From NCBI GenBank assembly GCA_900546315.1, contig URCP01000106.1, forward strand, positions 1-9,356: a stretch of DNA of 9,356 nucleotides, read 5' to 3'. The stretch's first letter is position 1. Every line of letters begins with the position of its first letter. Made by a program: the position numbers and the translations under genes. The notes below the pieces were generated by a model, which saw nothing but the letters and a program-made list of their open reading frames with translations, was not told where the DNA came from and did not search any database. Positions 1-5,964 of this stretch are shown one piece after another. Origin of the DNA: an uncultured Eubacteriales bacterium (GTDB taxonomy: Bacteria; Bacillota; Clostridia; Oscillospirales; CAG-272).

Positions 1-1
1 C

Positions 2-793
2 GCGTCCTTCAGAGAGTCGGTCGCGGAGCAGGTGAAAAGCCAGTACGCCGCGCAGATCATGAGCGGGCTTGCCGGGATGACGCCAGAACAGCTCTCCGCC
101 GCGCTCGACGCTAAGATGAACGAAATGTCCGACGACGAGCTCTCAGAGCTTTACGACGAAGTGCTCACCTTCTCGGACTCGACCTATGACGACAACCTGA
201 AAAAGCTCGGTTATGTCGATATCGACGACCCCGCCGCGATCAACCTCTACGCCTCCGGGTTCGAGGACAAGGACACAATCGAGGACGCCATCGCGAAATA
301 CAACGACGGCGTCGACGAAATCGAGAAAATCACCTACACTGATTACGTCGGCATAATGATGTCCTCCGTCACGACGATAATCAACGCCATCACCTACGTC
401 CTCATCGCCTTCGTCGCCGTCTCGCTCATCGTCTCGTCGATCATGATCGGCGTAATCACGCTGATCTCGGTTCAGGAACGCACGAAAGAAATCGGCATCC
501 TCAGGGCAATCGGCGCGTCAAAGCGCAACGTCTCCGGAATGTTCAACGCCGAAACCACCATTATCGGCTTCACCTCCGGCGCGCTCGGCGTGATTATCAC
601 CTATCTCCTCTGCATACCGATCAACCTCATTCTCCACCATCTGACCGGGATAAACAATCTCAGCGCGACGCTTCCGGTTCCGGCGGCGATAATTCTCATC
701 GCGATAAGCGTGCTTCTGACGCTGATCGCGGGGATTATCCCGTCGAGGAGCGCGGCAAGAAAAGATCCGGTCGTAGCATTACGCACGGAATAA
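2..793 (+). CDS. ABC transporter permease, FtsX/MacB type, C-terminal part (5' truncated by window)
   Basis: The reading frame is open from the first complete codon at position 2, so this is the last 263 residues of a longer protein; the GTG at 32 is probably internal. Residues about 1-115 are acidic and soluble, as expected for the large extracytoplasmic loop of this family. Three membrane segments follow (about 126-155, 183-205 and 228-247). Between the first two lies the family signature ERTKEIGILRAIGAS (159-173), and the tail IPSRSAARKDPVVALRTE (246-263) is the usual FtsX-domain end. Such permeases pair with, or are fused to, an ATPase and move lipoproteins, peptides or drugs, or transmit force to cell-wall enzymes; the substrate cannot be told from this fragment. 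An ATPase partner would lie upstream, outside the window. The stop codon is immediately followed by a dispersed repeat and then a terminator, so this is the last gene of its transcript. Family assignment is firm. Confidence 0.9.
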   Translation, partial: ASFRESVAEQVKSQYAAQIMSGLAGMTPEQLSAALDAKMNEMSDDELSELYDEVLTFSDSTYDDNLKKLGYVDIDDPAAINLYASGFEDKDTIEDAIAKYNDGVDEIEKITYTDYVGIMMSSVTTIINAITYVLIAFVAVSLIVSSIMIGVITLISVQERTKEIGILRAIGASKRNVSGMFNAETTIIGFTSGALGVIITYLLCIPINLILHHLTGINNLSATLPVPAAIILIAISVLLTLIAGIIPSRSAARKDPVVALRTE

Positions 794-876
794 CCAGGGG
801 CCAGCCCCTGGACCCGATAGTCAAGGTTTCGGCTACAGTCGGATTATGTTTCTGCCTCATCAGACATAGTGCGTCG
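793..876. repeat. Dispersed 84-bp repeat, copy 1
   Basis: This 84-bp stretch recurs in the same orientation at 7809-7892. The first 40 bp are identical between copies (793-832 and 7809-7848), the next stretch is variable (about 833-851), and the rest is again nearly identical, all without gaps. It opens with a perfect hairpin: CCAGGGG at 794-800, loop CCAG, CCCCTGG at 805-811. The element begins at the last base of the permease stop codon and ends at the foot of the following terminator, so it would be transcribed as 3' UTR of the permease. It has no credible coding content in this copy; on the minus strand a short frame starting MSDEAET hits a stop at once. It resembles a REP-type intergenic repeat; a structured RNA is the alternative. 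Confidence 0.8.
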
Positions 877-914
877 AAAGAGACCACTGTACTCTTGTAT
901 GGTGGTCTCTTTTT
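877..914 (+). terminator. Intrinsic terminator after the ABC permease gene
   Basis: A perfect 11-bp inverted repeat (AAAGAGACCAC at 877-887, GTGGTCTCTTT at 902-912) with a 14-nt loop runs directly into a T-tract. It ends the permease transcript before the next promoter. The A-rich 5' foot gives some symmetry, but there is no minus-strand gene here that needs it. Confidence 0.9.
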
Positions 915-925
915 CGTATTCACTC

Positions 926-954
926 TTGCATTCTCCGCACGGATGTGGTATAAT
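926..954 (+). promoter_or_regulatory. Sigma-A promoter of the dehydrogenase-phosphatase-Nudix-pepT operon
   Basis: A -35 box TTGCAT (926-931) and a consensus -10 box TATAAT (949-954) are separated by 17 bp. A TG at 946-947 makes it an extended -10 promoter. The start codon at 987 is 32 bp beyond the -10 box. No promoter of similar quality was seen inside the four-gene operon downstream. Confidence 0.85.
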
Positions 955-986
955 ATTAATATACGCAAAAGAAAGGAAAGATCACA

Positions 987-1961
987 ATGAAGATTGTCAT
1001 ACTCGACGGCTTCGCCGTCAACCCCGGCGACCTCGACTGGGGATTCCTCGGGAAATACGGCGATTACGAAGTTTTCGCGAAGACACCCGACGCCGACTGC
1101 GCCGCGAAATGCAAAGGCGCTGAGGTCGTCTTCACCAATCGCGCGAAGATCACCGCCGCGCTCCTCGACAAATGCCCGACCATAAAATACGTCTCCGCCC
1201 TCGGAACCGGGTTCGATATGATCGACACGGACGCCTGCCGCGAGAGGGGAGTTCAGGTAGTCAACATCCCCGCGTACTCAACCGCCTCGGTCGCGCAGCT
1301 CACGATTCAGATGCTCCTCACGCTGTACTCCGACCTCGACGGGATGAGGAACATCGTCCGCGACGGTATGTGGACCGGAATTCCCGGATATCCCTACCAG
1401 AACGTGAATTATACCGAACTCGACGGAATGACCCTCGGGCTCATCGGCTGCGGCGGAATCGGAAGCCGCGTCGCCAAAATCGCGTCGGCGCTCGGCATGA
1501 ACGTCATCGCCGCGACCGCCCATCATCACGAGGACACCGAATATGTGAAATTCCTGACGGTCGACGAGGTGCGGAAGAGGTGCGACGTCCTGTCGCTCCA
1601 CTGCCCGCTGAATGACTCGACCCGCGGCATGGTCGACGCGGAATTCATCTCCGGCATGAAGCCCGGCGCGAAGCTCATCAACACCTCTCGCGGCGCGGTG
1701 CTGAACGAAAAGGATGTCGCCGACGCTCTGAACTCCGGAAGGCTCTCCGGCGCGGCGCTCGACGTTCTCGCCGTCGAACCCGCTCTCCCGGACAACCCTC
1801 TTCTCAAGGCGAAAAACTGCCTTGTCCCCCCGCACATCCCGTGGGCGAGCAAAGCCGCGAGAATCCGCCTGATAAAGGTCATCGACGCCAGCCTTGACAG
1901 CTACGCCAGAACCGGAAAAGGTCAGAATATAGTCGCGGGCTGCGACGGTTCGGGGAGATGA
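987..1961 (+). CDS. D-2-hydroxyacid dehydrogenase (glycerate dehydrogenase / hydroxypyruvate reductase-like)
   Basis: A 324-residue cytoplasmic oxidoreductase of the D-isomer-specific 2-hydroxyacid dehydrogenase family, which interconverts 2-keto acids and D-2-hydroxy acids with NAD(P)H. The Rossmann motif GCGGIG lies at 154-159. The catalytic triad is visible: Arg235 (in NTSRG), Glu264 (in VEP) and His283 (in PPHIPWAS), with the conserved LDV at 258-260. The YSTASVAQLT stretch near 97-106 is typical of the glycerate-dehydrogenase-like branch. Length is normal for the family. The acidic residue that usually follows the second Rossmann strand and selects NAD is replaced by Thr177, followed by Ala and three His (178-181), so cofactor preference may be altered. 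The ATG start is set by AAAGGA at 972-977, 9 nt upstream. It is the first gene of a tight operon. The substrate (hydroxypyruvate/glycerate or another keto acid) is inference. Confidence 0.88.
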   Translation: MKIVILDGFAVNPGDLDWGFLGKYGDYEVFAKTPDADCAAKCKGAEVVFTNRAKITAALLDKCPTIKYVSALGTGFDMIDTDACRERGVQVVNIPAYSTASVAQLTIQMLLTLYSDLDGMRNIVRDGMWTGIPGYPYQNVNYTELDGMTLGLIGCGGIGSRVAKIASALGMNVIAATAHHHEDTEYVKFLTVDEVRKRCDVLSLHCPLNDSTRGMVDAEFISGMKPGAKLINTSRGAVLNEKDVADALNSGRLSGAALDVLAVEPALPDNPLLKAKNCLVPPHIPWASKAARIRLIKVIDASLDSYARTGKGQNIVAGCDGSGR

Positions 1962-1965
1962 GCGT

Positions 1966-2688
1966 TTGACATACGCGCTGTCCGACATCCACGGGGAATC
2001 GCGGATGTTCACGAAAATGTTACAGAAAATCCGCCTCGGTGAGACCGACACGCTGTATTTTCTCGGCGACGCCGTCGACCGCGGGGACGACCCGGTCAGA
2101 GTGCTCGAAACCATGATGGAGCGTGAAAACATCATCCCGATAATGGGCAATCACGACCTCGTCGCCGCGTCGGTGCTCGAAAAACTCGAGGAATACGACC
2201 TCACCGAAAAGTTCGCCACCGGCGCCGCGAACCATTTCCCGGAGCCCGGACTCGGGGCGGTCATAAGATTCTGGCGGGACGACGGCGGGAAAGCCACCCT
2301 CGAAGCCTTCGCGAAAATCGGAAAAAGCGACAGGAAACGGCTCATCGGGTTCATGAAGAGCTTCCGGAAGTTCGCGGAGGTCACGGTGAACGGCAGGGAT
2401 TTCGTCATGGTTCACGGCGGTCTGCCGGGGGTCACGCCGGAAAAGCCGCTCGCGGATTACCAGCTATTGCAGGTCGTCAGCGAGCGCACCGACTACTCGA
2501 GGCGGTACTTTCCGGACAGATTCCTCGTCACCGGTCACACGCCGACGATCAGTATCTCGCGGGAGCTTGAAGGGAAAATCTATATTAATGAAGGAAACAT
2601 CGCGCTCGACTGCGGGGCGTGCTTCGGGCTCTCCCTCGGGTGTCTGCGGCTTGACGACATGACTGAATTCTATGTGAAGAAGGAATAA
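1966..2688 (+). CDS. PPP-family metallophosphoesterase (ApaH / PrpA-like phosphatase), TTG start
   Basis: A 240-residue two-metal phosphatase of the calcineurin/PPP superfamily. All signature blocks are present in order: DIHG at 7-10 (Asp7, His9), GDAVDRG at 34-40 (Asp35, Asp38, Arg39), GNHD at 61-64 (Asn62, His63), VHGG with His150, and GHTPT with His191. Known relatives hydrolyse phosphoserine/threonine proteins (PrpA, PrpB) or diadenosine tetraphosphate (ApaH); the sequence does not decide between these. The TTG start is forced because the metal-binding DIHG motif begins at residue 7 and the next in-frame ATG, at 2006, lies beyond it. A GGGGAG at 1952-1957, inside the end of the preceding gene, lies 8 nt before the TTG. 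The gene starts 4 nt after the dehydrogenase stop and ends 1 nt before the Nudix gene, so it is translated from the shared operon message. Confidence 0.9.
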   Translation: MTYALSDIHGESRMFTKMLQKIRLGETDTLYFLGDAVDRGDDPVRVLETMMERENIIPIMGNHDLVAASVLEKLEEYDLTEKFATGAANHFPEPGLGAVIRFWRDDGGKATLEAFAKIGKSDRKRLIGFMKSFRKFAEVTVNGRDFVMVHGGLPGVTPEKPLADYQLLQVVSERTDYSRRYFPDRFLVTGHTPTISISRELEGKIYINEGNIALDCGACFGLSLGCLRLDDMTEFYVKKE

Positions 2689-2689
2689 G

Positions 2690-3247
2690 ATGGAAGAGAT
2701 TTTTGATATCGTCGACGAAAACGGCGAGCCGACAGGGAAGACTGTCCCGCGCTCAGAGGCTCACCGGAACGGGATACGACACCGCACCGCGCACGTCTGG
2801 CTCTGGAGACAAACATCAGACGGCTTTGAGATACTCCTGCAAAAACGGAGCGACGACAAAGACTCGTTCCCGGGATGCTACGACATCTCGAGCGCCGGGC
2901 ACATTCCCGCCGGGTGCGATTATATGACCTCCGCCCTGCGCGAGCTGAAAGAGGAGCTCGGGCTGACCGTGAAGCCGGAAGAGCTTGTTCCGGTCGGCTC
3001 AAAATCGCTCTTCACCGAGGCGGAATTCTACGGCGAGCCGTTCAAGGACAACCAGTTCACGAGGTTCTACCGGCTTGAATACAAACCGGAGATGGGAGAT
3101 ATCGTCCCTCAGCCGGAGGAAATCAGCGCGGTCAGGTGGTTCACGCCGGACGGGATAAGAGCGCTCTATGGGAAGCCCGAGTCCTGCGTCGACCCGGCGG
3201 AAATTGAAAAAATCATCGAATCAATAGAAAGGAACAAAATAAAATGA
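2690..3247 (+). CDS. Nudix hydrolase, YfcD / isopentenyl-diphosphate isomerase-like subgroup
   Basis: A 185-residue soluble Nudix protein. The opening (IFDIVDENGEPTGKTVPRSE, residues 4-23, then HRTAHVWL at 31-38) matches the subgroup that resembles isopentenyl-diphosphate isomerase but acts as a pyrophosphohydrolase. The Nudix box runs from Gly70 to Leu92. The catalytic core RELKEELGL (84-92, with Glu85, Glu88 and Glu89) is intact, but the upstream Glu of the consensus is Cys76. These enzymes cleave nucleoside diphosphate derivatives linked to another moiety; the natural substrate is unknown. The start ATG at 2690 follows the phosphatase stop by one base and uses the AAGAAGGA at the end of that gene. 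The stop overlaps the pepT start in an ATGA, implying translational coupling. Family assignment is firm; the specific substrate is not. Confidence 0.88.
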   Translation: MEEIFDIVDENGEPTGKTVPRSEAHRNGIRHRTAHVWLWRQTSDGFEILLQKRSDDKDSFPGCYDISSAGHIPAGCDYMTSALRELKEELGLTVKPEELVPVGSKSLFTEAEFYGEPFKDNQFTRFYRLEYKPEMGDIVPQPEEISAVRWFTPDGIRALYGKPESCVDPAEIEKIIESIERNKIK

Positions 3248-4482
3248 AAGCATACGAAAGACTGATAAAATACGCTTCATATCCGACGGCGTCGGACGAG
3301 GACAGCGAAACCTGCCCGTCGACGCCCGAACAGCTCGTGTTCGCGAAGGCTCTCGCGGATGAGCTGCGCTCTCTCGGGATCGCCTGCGTCGATCTCGACA
3401 AAAACGGGTATCTCTTCGCCGAGCTCCCGGCGACCGAGGGCTGCGAGAACGCGCCCGCTATCGGGTTCATCGCGCACATGGACGTCTCGCCCGAGGCTCC
3501 CTGCCATGACGTCAAGACAAGCGTCCTGAAATATCAGGGCGGCGACATAACGCTGAACGCGGAGAAGGGAATCGTCATGCGCGAAAAGGATTTCCCGGTG
3601 CTCTCCGGCTACCACGGGAAGACGCTCGTCGTGACCGACGGAACGACGCTTCTCGGCGCGGACGACAAGGCGGGCGTCGCGGAGATAATCACCGCCGCGG
3701 AGAGAATGATAAACGAAAAGACGCCGCACGGTAAGATTATGCTCGGCTTCACGCCGGACGAGGAGATCGGGCGCGGCGCGGACCTCTTCGACGTTGAACG
3801 CTTCGGCGCGAAATACGCTTACACGGTCGACGGCGGCAGCTTCGGCGAGGTCGACTTCGAGACCTTCAACGCCGACTCGCTCTCGGTCGAGATCACCGGA
3901 AAGGGAATACATCCCGGCGACGCAAAGCACAAGATGATCAACGCATCCGCCGTCGCCATCGAGTACGACAACCTCATCCCCGCGCTCGAGAGACCGCAGT
4001 ACACCGAGGGCTACGAGGGCTTCTACCACATGACGAAGATGACCGGCGAGGTCGAAAAGGCTCATCTCTCCTACATCCTCCGCGACCACGACCAGGCGAA
4101 GCTCGCCGTCAGACGCGACTACGCCGAGCGCGCCGCCCGCGAGCTCAACCGCAAGTACGGCGAGGGAACAGTCAAAGTCACGATAAAGGAAAGCTACCGC
4201 AATATGCGCGAGATGATCGAGCCTGAATTCCACCTGATCGAGAACGCCGGAAAGGCAATCCGCGAGGTCTCCGCCGCCCACGGCAAGCCGGTCGTGCCGG
4301 TCAGCTCGCCGGTGCGCGGAGGAACCGACGGAAGCCGGCTCTCCTTCATGGGTCTCCCGTGCCCCAACCTCGGCACCGGGTCGCATAACCATCACGGACG
4401 GATGGAGTTCGCCTGCGTCGAGGAAATGGACGAGTGCGCCGATCTCATCATCAGAATAGCGGAGATTTACGCCGGGAAGTGA
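3244..4482 (+). CDS. pepT: Peptidase T (tripeptide aminopeptidase, M20B)
   Basis: A 412-residue cytoplasmic zinc aminopeptidase that removes the N-terminal residue from tripeptides, finishing the breakdown of imported or recycled peptides. Length and landmark spacing match Salmonella/E. coli PepT closely: IAHMDV with His78 and Asp80, LGADDKAG with bridging Asp140, TPDEEIG with catalytic Glu173 and metal ligand Glu174, VDGG with Asp196, and the closing NHHGRMEF with His384 in place of the last zinc ligand. The SPVRGGTDGSRLS block (355-367) is also typical. The dimerisation (lid) domain fills about residues 208-325. The ATG overlaps the Nudix stop by 4 nt, and an AGAAAGGA lies at 3226-3233, 10 nt upstream. 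It is the last gene of the operon, followed by a terminator at 4504. No key residue appears to be missing. Confidence 0.95.
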   Translation: MKAYERLIKYASYPTASDEDSETCPSTPEQLVFAKALADELRSLGIACVDLDKNGYLFAELPATEGCENAPAIGFIAHMDVSPEAPCHDVKTSVLKYQGGDITLNAEKGIVMREKDFPVLSGYHGKTLVVTDGTTLLGADDKAGVAEIITAAERMINEKTPHGKIMLGFTPDEEIGRGADLFDVERFGAKYAYTVDGGSFGEVDFETFNADSLSVEITGKGIHPGDAKHKMINASAVAIEYDNLIPALERPQYTEGYEGFYHMTKMTGEVEKAHLSYILRDHDQAKLAVRRDYAERAARELNRKYGEGTVKVTIKESYRNMREMIEPEFHLIENAGKAIREVSAAHGKPVVPVSSPVRGGTDGSRLSFMGLPCPNLGTGSHNHHGRMEFACVEEMDECADLIIRIAEIYAGK

Positions 4483-4503
4483 CGCGGCGAAGTCTCATCT
4501 GAC

Positions 4504-4548
4504 GTCAGGCAATGACCGCGTACGCAATCAGTCATTGCTTGACTTTTT
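4504..4548 (+). terminator. Intrinsic terminator of the pepT operon
   Basis: A 13-nt arm at 4504-4516 (GTCAGGCAATGAC) pairs with 4531-4543 (GTCATTGCTTGAC) through twelve Watson-Crick pairs and one G-U pair, around a 14-nt loop, followed by five Ts. Its 3' arm and T-tract overlap the -35 box of the next promoter (4539-4544). Confidence 0.88.
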
Positions 4549-4567
4549 GTCAGGGTCATGATATAAT
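4539..4567 (+). promoter_or_regulatory. Promoter of the XRE / methyltransferase-like gene
   Basis: A -35 box TTGACT (4539-4544), a 17-bp spacer and a -10 box TATAAT (4562-4567), with an extended -10 TG at 4559-4560. The -35 hexamer lies inside the terminator of the preceding operon. Transcription would begin near 4574, giving an untranslated leader of about 70 nt. Confidence 0.85.
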
Positions 4568-4580
4568 AATACCACAGACA

Positions 4581-4615
4581 GGTCGGCGCGGGCGGTGATT
4601 CCCCGGCGCCGGACC
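4581..4615 (+). promoter_or_regulatory. GC-rich hairpin in the leader of the XRE / methyltransferase-like gene
   Basis: In the untranslated leader, 4581-4589 (GGTCGGCGC) pairs with 4606-4615 (GCGCC, a bulged G, GACC), and a GGG/CCC pairing can stack inside (4590-4592 with Cs at 4601-4604). The stem ends 13 nt before the ribosome-binding site at 4629-4634. No T-tract follows, so it is not a simple terminator. It could be an operator for the encoded DNA-binding protein, a translational control element, or mRNA-stabilising structure; none of these is shown. Confidence 0.45.
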
Positions 4616-4642
4616 ATCCCGAAACGGAAGAAGGTTATCATT

Positions 4643-5815
4643 ATGTTTGACACCAGAAAATTCGGCTCCTTCCTCGCGGATCTCCGCAAATCCGCCGACA
4701 TGACCCAGTCTGAGCTCGGAGACCGGCTGAACCTCACCCGTCAGGCGATCAGCCGCTACGAGTGCGGCGACAGCTTCCCGGATATCTCTGTCCTCGGCGA
4801 CATCGCGAGGATCTTCGGCGTTCCGGTGGAGCTGCTCATAAGCTCCGGCGACCCGACGGTCGGGGAAGCCGGGATAATAAACGCCGTAGCCTCCGGGCGC
4901 GACATAAACCCACAGGACGTCTCGGACGTCGTAAGCCTCGCGCCGCTGCTGAAGCCGAGCGTCCTCTCAAAGCTCGCCGAGAGCCTGTCGAAGAACGGGC
5001 TTGATCTCTCGGGGCTTCTGTCCCTCTCCGAATACATGAACGACACCGACACCGAAAAGCTGATGAAATCAGTCTCCTTCGACTTGGTCTCCGAGATGGA
5101 CGAAGCGCTCCTCGAGCGCGTCCTGCCGCTCATCCCGTATTCGAACAACACGATCTTCCGGAAGATACTCGACGGAGAGCTCGATGAGCACTATCTCAGC
5201 TACCTCGATATCGCGGGCTCTCTTGTCGAAGCCGCGGTCGTCTACGACGCGCTCACACCGGAAGCGCTCGATATCACCCGACGCCGGGGCTACAACGTCG
5301 CCCTCTTCCAGAAGCGCGGGATCATTCACCTTTTCTCCTGTCCGGAATGCGGAAAGCCGCTCGACGAATTCTACCCGCGACGCTGCAAATGCGCCTTCAA
5401 GCCGCCGATCACCGGAAATATCCTTCGCATGACTATGTCCGGAAAAACGCGCCGGCTGAGCCGGAATTTGACCGACCACAGCCTCATCCCGGCGGACCCG
5501 GAGGATCAGACAATCCTCATCCTCGGGGCAAGGCTCGATAGAAACTTCATCGACCGCTACTACGACCTTGATATCCTGAAAAACCGTTTCATCGTCCTTG
5601 ACAGCGACCCGGAGCGCCTTGGCGAGGTGTCCCGCCGGAACCACTCAAAGCTCTATCCCGGACTGATATTCGTTCAGGACGACATGACCTCTCCGCACAT
5701 CCTCCCCGGTGTCGTCGACATAATAATCGACAACACCGAGGAATGTCTCGCCGACGGTCTCCGCGATCTTCTGAAGCCCGGCGGCAGGGTAATCCGCGGC
5801 TCCGCGATACTCTGA
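4643..5815 (+). CDS. XRE-family HTH protein with zinc ribbon and degenerate methyltransferase-like domain
   Basis: A 390-residue cytoplasmic protein with three recognisable parts. Residues about 7-62 are a Cro/CI-type helix-turn-helix (MTQSELGDRLNLTRQAISRYE at 20-40). Residues about 75-225 are mostly helical and unassigned. A zinc ribbon follows, with Cys233, Cys236, Cys248 and Cys250 (CPEC and CKC). Residues about 290-385 look like a class I methyltransferase Rossmann fold: a strand ILILGA, an acidic strand end VLDSD (318-322), FVQDDM (343-348), VVDIIIDN (357-364) and LLKPGGRVI (376-384). The usual glycine-rich SAM loop is missing; LGARLD stands where LGCGTG would be expected, so catalysis is doubtful. 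The zinc-ribbon-then-Rossmann order recalls RlmA-type rRNA methyltransferases. The ATG at 4643 is preferred over an in-frame ATG at 4595 because AGAAGG (4629-4634) lies 8 nt before it and the HTH begins just after. It is monocistronic. A transcriptional regulator sensing a nucleoside-like ligand is inference. Confidence 0.75.
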   Translation: MFDTRKFGSFLADLRKSADMTQSELGDRLNLTRQAISRYECGDSFPDISVLGDIARIFGVPVELLISSGDPTVGEAGIINAVASGRDINPQDVSDVVSLAPLLKPSVLSKLAESLSKNGLDLSGLLSLSEYMNDTDTEKLMKSVSFDLVSEMDEALLERVLPLIPYSNNTIFRKILDGELDEHYLSYLDIAGSLVEAAVVYDALTPEALDITRRRGYNVALFQKRGIIHLFSCPECGKPLDEFYPRRCKCAFKPPITGNILRMTMSGKTRRLSRNLTDHSLIPADPEDQTILILGARLDRNFIDRYYDLDILKNRFIVLDSDPERLGEVSRRNHSKLYPGLIFVQDDMTSPHILPGVVDIIIDNTEECLADGLRDLLKPGGRVIRGSAIL

Positions 5816-5827
5816 AAAACGCCCGAT

Positions 5828-5872
5828 ATCCGGCGATACGCGATAATTTTATCATACCGCCGGATTTTTTTT
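5828..5872 (+). terminator. Intrinsic terminator of the XRE / methyltransferase-like gene
   Basis: ATCCGGCG (5828-5835) pairs with CGCCGGAT (5858-5865), and an inner GATAA/TTATC pair (5842-5846 with 5849-5853) can form within the loop. A run of eight Ts (5865-5872) follows. It lies 13 nt after the stop codon. Confidence 0.92.
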
Positions 5873-5882
5873 CAAAAACCCC

Positions 5883-5911
5883 TTGACAAAACCCTCCGAA
5901 TATGGTATAAT
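5883..5911 (+). promoter_or_regulatory. Full-consensus promoter of the tRNA-Pro/tRNA-Val operon
   Basis: TTGACA (5883-5888), a 17-bp spacer and TATAAT (5906-5911), both at full consensus, plus an extended -10 TG at 5903-5904. This is the strongest promoter in the window by sequence and fits stable RNA expression. Confidence 0.93.
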
Positions 5912-5919
5912 AATATTCG

Positions 5920-5956
5920 TCAGGTGCGCAGGACCTGAAAGTCGGTTCTGTCCGAC
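5920..5956 (+). other. Two small hairpins in the tRNA precursor leader
   Basis: Between the promoter and the first tRNA, TCAGGT (5920-5925) pairs with ACCTGA (5933-5938) across a 7-nt loop, and GTCGG (5941-5945) pairs with CCGAC (5952-5956) across a 6-nt loop. They would form the 5' leader of the precursor, ending 8 nt before the mature tRNA-Pro. A role in processing or stability is inference. Confidence 0.5.
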
Positions 5957-5964
5957 AGTCAGAT

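Noticed and set aside
3277..4395. Long minus-strand open frame (372 codons) opposite pepT
   Set aside because: It is a shadow of the GC-rich codon pattern of pepT, whose catalytic motifs are all on the plus strand. Its translation is Val/Arg/Asp-rich with no recognisable domain.
4503..4548. Riboswitch or T-box between pepT and the XRE-type gene
   Set aside because: The dyad is fully explained as a terminator close after the pepT stop, and no T-box, TGGNACCGCG or known riboswitch core is visible.
4595..4642. Upstream in-frame ATG that would add 16 residues (MIPRRRTIPKRKKVII) to the XRE-type protein
   Set aside because: It lies inside the leader hairpin and lacks a ribosome-binding site, whereas the ATG at 4643 has AGAAGG at the right spacing.
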